Source: Amaranthus tricolor (taxonomy: Eukaryota > Streptophyta > Magnoliopsida > Caryophyllales > Amaranthaceae). From it: a DNA stretch of 64,000 nt. The notes under the pieces were generated by a model, which saw only the letters and a list, made by a program, of their open reading frames with translations, was not told the origin of the DNA and made no database searches. The DNA lies in the NCBI RefSeq assembly GCF_026212465.1, contig NC_080057.1, positions 21,319,147 through 21,383,146 of the forward strand. Direction: 5' to 3'. The position numbers and the translations under genes are program-made. Below are positions 55,552-64,000 of the stretch, piece by piece (within the stretch, counting starts at the first letter, position 1; the number at the start of each line of letters is the position of its first letter).

Positions 55552-55552
<1 letters not shown>

Positions 55553-55623
<71 letters not shown>
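55553..55623. repeat. TA microsatellite, about 70 bp
   Basis: Uninterrupted alternating TA; can extrude as a cruciform. Length polymorphism is expected. Confidence 0.95.
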
Positions 55624-55625
<2 letters not shown>

Positions 55626-56577
55626 CACCGCGAGACCTATGTCATAATTTATGATTATAAAATAATGAAAATATTTCCTCAACAATATGGAATGAGACCT
55701 TATTTAATTTTCTCCAAATATTTTTTTTAAAACTTAGATTGCAACTGGTCTATTGACTCTATTCCCGCCGTCTTCTACCTGGGTTATTTTGTCTTTAGTG
55801 CGGATTAAATTCTAAAAAAATTTGCAATTTCAAGTTGGCAGTTACGTATACAGAATAAAAAGAAGTGATGTCAATAATAAAAAAAAAATTACAATCACCA
55901 TTTAATAAATTAAGGCAAATGCCCACGTGCGTTTTCATATCATGGAAGCGACGCATAATGTCATCATTTGACAAACTATGAAACAAATCACACTCAATAT
56001 AAGTTACAAATCACATTAAGATTAAATGACAAAAAATTATAAAGAAAAAAGAAGAAAAATAACCTTAAACAAGAGAAATCATAAATGGTCCAACAAAAGA
56101 TAGTGATGTGCAGCGCGGTAGCCGGCAAGTGGTGTGGTGGACGCCGGTCGCCGGTCAGATGGTGCCGGTCATAGTCTCACAGAGGGTTTGGGTCTTTGGG
56201 AAAGACTTCGACATTCACTGGCTCATTGCTGCCTGCTGGGTTTTTACTTTCTTTGGAATTTGGGGTAATTAATAATGGTTAATTAATAGGAGTAATAAAA
56301 ACAGAAAAAAAAATATTCATGAATATTGTTAATAAGTTTTGAACCTAGGTCTATGTTGTAAGATATGAGAATACTAACCACTAATCTGGCATATATTTCT
56401 TTATATTATTTGATTTTATTTTGGATTTAAGTGAGGTCAACTGACCTCGTTGATCTCATTTTATTTGATTAGAGTTCCTATGAGTAGAATATATTGAATA
56501 TGATAATAATGAATTAAAAAAGTATAAGTCTAATAAAATAAAAATAAGCAAATTTTTTAAAACCATCTTAAAAATAC

Positions 56578-56840
56578 TCCTTATTCTATCTATTAGTCTC
56601 ATTTATTTTTTTGTTACTATTTACTTATCACTATTAATTTGTATTTTATTCTTAATCTATAAGTTAAAACATAATTATGTCATATAAAATCTTATTAATT
56701 CGTCTCAATACAAGAATTATTAATATTAATTTTTTATAATTTTTAATTAAAAATAATTAAAAATATTGAAAGATTAAAACATTATCTCAATAAAGAATGT
56801 AAAATTTGATAAGACATCATTTCCTCAAAATAAACGGCGT
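56578..56840. mobile_element. Stowaway-like MITE, relative of 34117-34368
   Basis: TTATTCTATCTATTAGTCTC, TACTTATCACTATTAATTTG, TCTATAAGTTAAAACATAAT and CGTCTCAATACAAGAATTAT match the copy in the PMD intron. The termini are worn. Confidence 0.7.
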
Positions 56841-57091
56841 CCAAGATTCTCTTATCATAATCCAACTACTTTGGGAATACGTAGTTTTCAGTTTTCACAA
56901 AGTGCCTGACATGTAGGGCCCAATCTATTCCACCGACCGCACTTTTTTGGATAACGAAATTGTCGATTTGTCATAATTTTTTATTTAAATAGTATTGTGA
57001 TTATTGTTTTGATTTTTGTCCACGTAATTTAGTAGTCCATATTATTTTTTTAATGCTTGTGAGTTATGTCATTGCATGTTGCAATCTTCTA

Positions 57092-57418
57092 CTTCCTCCG
57101 TTCCGTTTTAGTCGCTACATTTGCATGGGCACGGGTATTAAGAAAAGTGATTGACTTATACTGTAGCTGGTTGTTTACTTTATAGAGTATAGTATTTTAT
57201 TATTGTTAATTGAAAAAGAAAAAGGAAAAATAAGTTGTTAGGTTATTTTATAGAGTATAATATAGTATTTTATTATAGAGTATAGATTATAGAGTAGGAT
57301 AAAAATAGGGGTAGGTAGAACTTTAAATAATTGTTTTATTACTAAAAAAGGAAATGTAGCAAGTAATATGAAATTGCCAAAAATAGAAAATGTTGCGGGT
57401 ATTATGAAACGGAGGAAG
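57092..57418. mobile_element. Stowaway-like MITE (CTTCCTCCG family), copy 3
   Basis: Complete 327-bp copy: CTTCCTCCGTTCCGTTTTAG... and ...ATTATGAAACGGAGGAAG within TA (57090-57091 and 57419-57420). Same family as 29619-29943. Confidence 0.92.
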
Positions 57419-57514
57419 TATCATCATAGGGAGTATTTGTAAGATAGTTTGACTTTCAAAAGATAAAGATAAAGGACATTCTCATTATCTCACACAAGAC
57501 ATAGTCCGAGTAGG

Positions 57515-58640
57515 GGTAGTGGCGGATTCAGGGTTTGAAGTCCTCTGGGGCACCAACGAATGAATGAAATTTTGTCAGAGGTTCTTTTGTAAAATTAACA
57601 ACTAAAATGTTTAATTTTTTATTTGGGCAAAATGACTTGTACAAGCGTAACAATCCCAAGACAAAGCCAAAGTAAAATAAAAGGTAATGAAAGAATTACA
57701 ATTGTTCAAATTTACAATGAAAACATAATCTAACAAAAAGAAATATAAAGTAACGAACAAACTATAATTGTTTTCGCCTAGTTTTCATATTTTAGAATCG
57801 ATGTACAATAGCATCAACGTAACTTTTCTTCCTTTATTTATGGGGGTTGAGGTTTTGAAAGTTGAGTTAGTTTCACTTTCTTTCTCTTCATTTTGAGAAG
57901 GAATAGATGATGGAGTAAATTAGACTTATCCCCATTTTCTTTACTCAAATATTTTGCAAAAATAGAAGCAATACTCTCTTATTTTCTCTTTATTATTTTG
58001 ATTTTTGAATTATAGTAAGAACATTAAATCACATTAAAAACAAATATTCAATTATTAAATCATTCAAAGAAGATAAAAAAAATCAACAAATATAATCATT
58101 CAAGATTAACAAACACATCTACATTTACAAATATTTAATTATTGAAAGAACATAAAAAAAAAAAACAAGAATAACATTCTAATAAAATTCAAAAAACAAG
58201 ATTAAAATTAAGATTAAAAATAAGAACATCAATTTTCAAGAATAAGACTAAAGATTAGAACATACAGATTAAGATTAAAACTAAGTGAAATACCTTAAAA
58301 ATCAAAATGTTAGATTTTTAGGGTTTTTGTAATGGTTTACGGGACATGATTTAGGAGCCCACTGGACAGCCTTAGGGGACAGAGATGGACAGAGCACGGC
58401 AGCAACTAGTCGACGGCGACGACAGCAGGTACAGGCGGCGTGCAAGGAGCATTTAGTTTTGGGTATTTTTAGTTTATTTTTTTGTAGAGAGAGAAGAGAT
58501 AATAATGAAAGGGGATTTGATTTTTTGAAATTTTGAGACTAAAACGCGCGTTTCATCTTCTGACTTCAATTTTTATTTTTTTTTAATTTCCCCTGGGCAC
58601 GTGCCAGGGGGTGCTCATGAATAAATTCGCCCCTGGGGAG
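57515..58640. mobile_element. Non-autonomous DNA transposon, probable
   Basis: Left TAGTGGCGGATTCAGGGTTT...TCTGGGGCACC and right GGTGCTCATGAATAAATTCGCCCCTGGG are imperfect inverted copies. This end sequence recalls a common plant DNA-transposon family. The interior is AT-rich with a GC patch near 58375-58450, and no transposase is present. The duplication was not resolved; GAGTAG occurs at both sides. Confidence 0.5.
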
Positions 58641-59066
58641 TAGTTTTTTTCTTTTTGAAAGATGCGGACAAATCATACTTGCTTCCCACAAGAAGAGAGT
58701 AAAGAGGATGTGCGGTCAAAAAACCCCCCAGCTAATACCTGCGTCTAATAGGGGTAGAATTCCAAACTTTCTACTCAACATGTAGATACTTTGATTTCCA
58801 TTTATTCCAAATTTGATACTCAACAACAATCAACATGGTCTCAGTCCAGCAAGTGTAATTGTGTCACTCTAACCTTGATGAGGACTAAAAATATACTTCT
58901 CTTCCATTGAATTTGCAGCATATGAATCAAATATGTAAGAGCATATTGAGCCATAATACAAATTTAAAGTGACGAAGAAAGTAATGCTTAAATAACCCTC
59001 AAGTTTGGAAGTCAAAACTAATGAGTGGCAATGAAACAAATCTGTAATAGATAACAAAGAAGGTTC
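58641..59066. other. Intergenic, nothing recognised
   Basis: No coding frame with a domain and no element end. Confidence 0.5.
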
Positions 59067-59069
59067 TTA

Positions 59070-59383
59070 CGACCCATTTGGTAGGTGGTAGTAAACGGTG
59101 GTAATGGGAATAAAAAACTAGTGTAATTTTGGTTGAAAAATCTCTTGGTTACCTTGATAGCCATGCTTGTCCTACTTGAATTATCTCATTTTCTTCATAA
59201 AATTCATTCCAATGTATTACCATAGGGAGATGTGGTATTAGGTGGTAATGGAAATTTGTAAATAAAAAAACTATTTTGTGATCAAAGTTTCATTACCACA
59301 GAAATGATATGAAACTTTTGATGTAATTTTACACTATAAATCATTCTCATTAACACCATTAATATCACCTACCAAACAAGTCG
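59070..59383. mobile_element. Tourist-like MITE, copy 2 (314 bp)
   Basis: Ends CGACCCATTTGGTAGGTGG... and ...CACCTACCAAACAAGTCG, flanked by TTA (59067-59069 and 59384-59386). Reverse orientation of copy 1 at 10253. Confidence 0.88.
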
Positions 59384-59386
59384 TTA

Positions 59387-60414
59387 GTGCTTTAACTAAT
59401 ACTTCATGAAGCTACGAAGGTTCTTTTTTCCAACAAGCCACAAACAAACTCCGAAACAAGAACTTTGTTGAAAAGTAAACACACGTAGTTATGTTCTAAG
59501 TCTTCTAACTGATTCTCCACATAATTGCCATCACGCCTAGCAGAAAAGCAACTTCTTTTATACAGTTTTACCCCTCCGGAGCACACAGGACATACTCATT
59601 GGACAAACCCAAGACTCGTCATGTGATGCAAACAACCGTGCCTTCAAAAAGAAGATGTCATATGATAACGCAAAAACATAAGTGAACAAGATTTATTGTT
59701 ACCTTGTATCTGAACAAAAGTCATGCAAAGTAGATCATCCCGGACTACACTTTTGGAGCATGTCCTTCCCAAATGATATTTTCTATTAGAAAAAATGCAT
59801 ACTCGGAGAGTAATGTTGACCAATTAATAACTGATAAAAATTTCTGCATTCTCGATCCGGGCTCTGAAATCTTCGACTTCTAGTGTTGTGAAGTCGATGA
59901 ATCCACCAAAGAAGTCCGCCCATCAACTTCTTACCATAAAACGGCCTTCCAAGAAACCATCAGTATAAAACCTGAACCAATAAGAAAATTTTACAGAGAA
60001 GGCGAAAGACAAACACATAGAAAAGGAAAGCAAAAGCCAAAAGCAAATATCTCTTTCTATGTGACTCGCCAATCGCCACACTCCCAAGCTGAAAATAGAG
60101 GGAAATTGAAATCCAAGTTTCTAAGAGAAGGATATATGTCACTTTGTACGCTTAAGGAGTAACTCCTACTACTACTAATTGGTTTTAGTAGTAAACTTCT
60201 TTTTGGTTTTATATGTGGTTACATTTTCTCCTTCTTATTTGGGTTGCTCTCGCCTATTTTCTAAATTCTAACAAGTGGCAGCAAAACATCCCACCAACCA
60301 TAACCATTTCCTTACTCCAACATATTATTTGAAATTTTCTCCACCAAAAATCAAACTACCTTACCTTTAAACAACATACAATTTAGAAATGGTGTTTCTT
60401 CTCAATGTTAGCAC

Positions 60415-60416
<2 letters not shown>
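59387..60416. other. Intergenic, no gene recognised
   Basis: Short minus frames (59404-59586, 59960-60142) have no domain and are not called. Confidence 0.45.

Positions 60417-60456
<40 letters not shown>
60417..60456 (+). repeat. Poly-A run, about 40 bases
   Basis: Uninterrupted A from 60417 to 60456, just outside the copia 3' LTR region. Confidence 0.9.
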
Positions 60457-60459
<3 letters not shown>

Positions 60460-60469
60460 ATTACCCTTT

Positions 60470-63400
60470 CAATTTTATAGCAATATCTCTAGATGTGGAA
60501 AAGGGTAAGATCGTAAAGAGAGATGCTAGACGTATAAAGTGGCAAGAACTGTTTTCTGTTTAACCAGCAAGGTTTTTTGTGTTTCTTGTATTTATTTCTT
60601 GTATTTCATTCAACAACTGATGATGGTTATTTATACAGATGTTTAAAATAACTGCTCCTAAGAATAACTAGTAACTGCAACACTACACACCATTAATACA
60701 AGTAACTGCTACACACCACTAATACAAGTAACTGCTCCTAAGAATAACCGTAATGCATAATCTAATACTCCCCCTCAACTTGGGTCGTAGGGTCACCAAC
60801 ACCCAACTTGCACAGAACCTCTTCAAAAAATTGAGTTCCAACTGCCTTTGTAAGAATGTCTGCTAGCTGATCCTTGGACTTTACATGCGGAAGCTTGATT
60901 ACTTGGGCTTCTAATTTCTCCTTTATAAAATGCCTGTCCACTTCTACATGTTTGGTGCGATCATGTTGAACCGGATTTTCTGAAATATTGATAGCTGCTT
61001 GATTATCGCAGTACAGCTCGCAACTCTTTTTAGGAGGGAATCCTAGTTCAGTAAGTAACTTTCTCAGCCACAGGACTTCTGTGATTCCCTTTGCTACACC
61101 TCTGAATTCAGCTTCTGCACTCGACATGGCCACCACCTTTTGTTTCTTGCTCCTCCACGTGACTAGATTTCCTCCCAAAAGAGTAAAGTAGCCTGAAGTT
61201 GACTTTCTATCATCCCTATCACCTGCCCAATCTGCATCTGTATATGCCACAAGATCAAGATGATCATTTTTCTGATAAAATACTCCCTTACCAGGACATC
61301 CCTTAAGGTACCTTAGAATCCTATGAACGGCATCCATATGCTGAACCTGAGGCTTGTGCATGAACCTGCTGACTATTCCTACTGCATATGCAATATCTGG
61401 CCTTGTATGAGCTAAGTAGATCAACTTCCCTACCATGCGTTGATACTGCATGCGATCAGCTAACTTTCCTCCTTCGATCATCTGTAGTCCATGGTTCATC
61501 ATCATTGGTGTCTCGATAGGCTTGCAATCTAGCATCCCTGTTTCAGTTAACAGGTCTAAAACATATTTCCTTTGGGATATGAAAATTCCTCTGTTTGATC
61601 TAAGAACTTCAATCCCTAGGAAGTACTTCAGCCTACCTAGATCTTTCATCTCAAATTCTTGAAAAATTTTCCCTTCAAAATTGCAATTTCATCTCTATCA
61701 TCCCCGGTAATGATCATGTCATCGACATAAATTATCAAGCACGTTGTTTTGCCTTCTCTTCGTTTAAGGAACAAGGTGTGATCTGAATTGCTTTGCCTGT
61801 AGCCAAATTTCTTCATTGCAGAGGTAAACCTTCCAAACCACGCTCTGGGAGATTGTTTCAGCCCATACAGAGCCTTTCTCAATTTGCATCCCTCATTCTC
61901 CGAGAACCCTGATGTAAACCCTGGTGGAGCTTCCATGTACACCTCTTCTTGTAGATCTCCATGTAGAAATGCGTTTTTAACATCAAATTGGTGTAGGGGC
62001 CAGTCTAAGTTTGCTGCAATGCTGAACAGAACTCGAACTGAATCAATCTTAGCAACAGGAGAGAAGGTTTCTGAGTAATCAACCCCATATGTCTGAGTGT
62101 ATCCTTTCGCCACCAATCGAGCTTTGTACCTTTCAATCGTGCCATCTGATTTGTACTTGATCGTGAATACCCATCTGCACCCGACAACTTTCTTTTCCTT
62201 CGGTAGGATGCATTTCTCCCATGTGCCATTCCTGTTAAGAGCATTAATCTCTTCTTCCATCGCCTTCCTCCAATGTGCAGATACAAGGGCTTCTACTACT
62301 GTTCTTGGGCTCTTGGTTGTATCTAAAGTGACCTTAAACACTAAGGCACTTTGTGACAAATTACCTGATTTGGAAGACTTCTCTATAGGATATATTGAAC
62401 GTTGTGCCTCATATTCAGGATCATACCTTCTTGGAGGGACCCCTCGAGTGGAGCGAGGAGGTAACATATATGGTTCACCTTCAATACCTTGGCTATCATG
62501 ATTCCCTGTTTCAACTGTATCTGTAACAACTTCTTCATTCACATGATCATCACTTATATTATCAGTATTAGTGTTGTCTGGAGCAATAGTACTATCGAGA
62601 ACTGTATGACTTACCTGATGATCAGACAGGATTGGTAATGGTAGAGGAGTGGAGAAAACGTCTTGGTGGGGTGACTCTGTAGCATTGCCCACTTGGTCTT
62701 TTGGGTCTAAGTTGGACAACCGTGGACGGATTAACCATCTGAGATCGTCACTGTGATTCTCCCCCTGACATCGAAGAGGGTGGTAGTAGTATTCATTCTC
62801 AATGAACTCGCAATCCATGGTGGTATAGATCTTTCTAGTCAGGGGATCATAACACCGATAACCTTTCTGATTCCTCCCATACCCAATAAGGACACATTTG
62901 ACTGCTCTCGGTTCGAATTTGTTTCTTACTCTCGCTGGACAATGAACAAAAACTATGCACCCAAAAACACGAGGATGTAGAGTATGTGAGGAAGGTAAGG
63001 AGAAATAGGTTTGAAGGGTGGCTAGAGGTGTGTGGTATTGGAGGCTCTTTGACGGAAGTCTATTGGTAAGGTAATTAGCAGTGGCGATGGCTTCAGGCCA
63101 AAGATAAGTTGGAGCATGAGAATCAAGAATAAGCGCACGAGTCATTTCAAGAAGTGTGCGATTTTTCCGTTCGGCTACTCCATTTTGTTGAGGTGTATTG
63201 GGACAAGTGGTCTGGTGTATAAGCCCTTTTTGTTTAAAGAACTGTTGCATGTTTGAATTAACATATTCTCCACCATTATCTGTTCTAAACATGCGGGGTT
63301 GAGTTTGAAATTGAGTACATATCATATTATAAAATTCAACAAACACATGAAATACTTCCGATTTGTGCTTGAGGAAGTAAATCCAACTCATCCGGGTGCA

Positions 63401-64000
63401 ATCATCAATAAATGTGACAAAATATGAAAAACTATGTAACCCTATGACGGGTGCAGGACCCCACACATCAGAATGAATCAGCATAAAAGGTAAATCAGCT
63501 CTATTCAAACTAGTAGAGTATGAGTGTTTATGACTTTTTGCACGAATACAAGTTTCACACTTGAAATCAGTTTTTAGTCCTAGAAATTGAGGAAAAAGTT
63601 TTCCTAAATACCCTATTGATGGATGCCCCAAACGTCGATGCCATGTCCACAGTTGTCTTTCCTCTGACCCGCGAGCAAGAACAGCTTTGCCTTTTTGAGT
63701 CTCCCCTTCCAAGTAGTATAATCCACCTTTTTCAATACCACGCCCAATGACTTTCCCTGTCCGAGCATCCTGCACAGTACAACATCTGGGCTCAATGAGA
63801 ACAGAACAACCAAGATCTTTAGTAAGTTGGCTTACTGACAATAATTTATGAGACAAGTCGGGGACAAATAAACAATTTTTTAAAGTAAGATTTTCTGTAA
63901 GAGAAATTGTTCCAGCTCCGCTCACTTTAATCCCTTCCCCATTGGCTGTTTTAATAAGGGTTTTTATAGGGGTGTCACGAGTCAAAAAATCGTTCGGGTC
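60470..64000 (-). mobile_element. Ty1/copia retrotransposon, cut by the window edge
   Basis: Minus-strand order: (off the edge) - GAG-pre-integrase - integrase - reverse transcriptase - RNase H - polypurine tract (60766-60778, TTGAGGGGGAGTA) - 3' LTR. The LTR region, about 60480-60765, has a TATA-like CTGTATAAATAACC and a TGAATGAAATACAAG polyadenylation region. The LTR outer edge is not fixed. gag, protease and the 5' LTR would lie beyond 64000. Confidence 0.9.
60762..64000 (-). pseudogene. Ty1/copia pol, single frameshift, incomplete at edge
   Basis: The upstream frame (64000-61646) holds the GAG-pre-integrase zinc motif (HRRLGHPS...CETCIRAK). The integrase core follows with HSDVWGP, RTDNGGEYVN and NGVAERKNR (D, D, E), then the integrase C-terminal part, then the reverse transcriptase with KARLVAKGYTQ, FDVKNAFLHGDL and the YVDDM catalytic box. 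The frame is lost at a T run near 61655 by an apparent one-base change. The next frame (61649-60762) resumes at once (KDLGRLKYFLGIEV) and ends with RNase H (YTDADWAGDRDDRKSTSG, SSAEAEFR, CDNQAAI). The stop lies in the polypurine/LTR junction. All key residues seen are intact, so the copy is young. An alternative is a sequencing error at the T run. Confidence 0.9.

Larger units (their letters stand above)
54986..57091. other. Intergenic, no gene recognised
   Basis: Includes a TA microsatellite (55553-55623), a GC-rich patch (56110-56175, GCCGGTCGCCGGTCAG) and a MITE (56578-56840). No gene found. Confidence 0.5.

Noticed and set aside
62097..62501. 134-codon plus-strand frame in the copia element
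   Set aside because: Antisense shadow of pol.

Overview
This window looks like AT-rich nuclear DNA of a dicot plant. The evidence is gene families and introns (GT..AG), NB-ARC proteins of the RPS2/RPS5-like type, plant mobile domain (PMD) genes, plant CACTA, MULE and hAT transposases, Ty1/copia pol and Stowaway/Tourist-type MITEs. The NB-ARC motif variants and a SINE-like tail suggest Caryophyllales (Amaranthaceae-like) to me, but that is recall-based inference. No bacterial, organellar or viral gene block is present. No tRNA, rRNA or CRISPR was recognised.

The only plausible host genes are three NB-ARC proteins without LRRs: NB1 (minus, 8370-9857), NB2 (plus, 14992-16245) and NB3 (plus, 52275-53054). 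They are paralogues in progressive stages of truncation. All keep an excellent P-loop but have lost the second acidic residue of Walker B (kinase-2), and two have lost the RNBS-B arginine. NB2 starts with a membrane-spanning segment. NB2 and NB3 share the splice-acceptor context just before the ATG. A beta-tubulin exon fragment (28440-28620) is a relic.

Everything else that can be identified is mobile DNA. 2590-6365 is an internally deleted Mutator-like element (MULE) carrying a transposase (+) and a PMD gene (-). 26990-28215 is a coding-free derivative of the same family in inverse orientation. About 32760-38060 is a different MULE with transposase and PMD head-to-tail on the minus strand. 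18642-22286 is a hAT element with an exact 8-bp target duplication and CCGG/AACC-rich ends. About 38384-50270 is a roughly 12-kb CACTA element with TNP2, a Transposase_24-type protein and a Ulp1-like protease. Its protease gene was hit by a solo LTR (44817-46295, 5-bp duplication AGTTT) and has an intron filled by a 169-bp tandem array. 60480-64000 is a Ty1/copia element with one frameshift, running off the right edge. Smaller elements include two non-autonomous hATs with perfect 8-bp duplications, a TRIM, two Tourist-like MITEs with TTA duplications and at least eight Stowaway-like MITEs.

The most unusual signals are: (i) arrays of short perfect palindromes just inside the ends of PMD-carrying MULEs, one built into a large nested inverted repeat at 27244-27407; (ii) the minimal, Walker-B-degenerate NB-ARC set, one with an N-terminal membrane anchor; (iii) the 169-bp intronic array inside a transposon-borne protease gene, with a stray copy of the unit in another intron of the same element.
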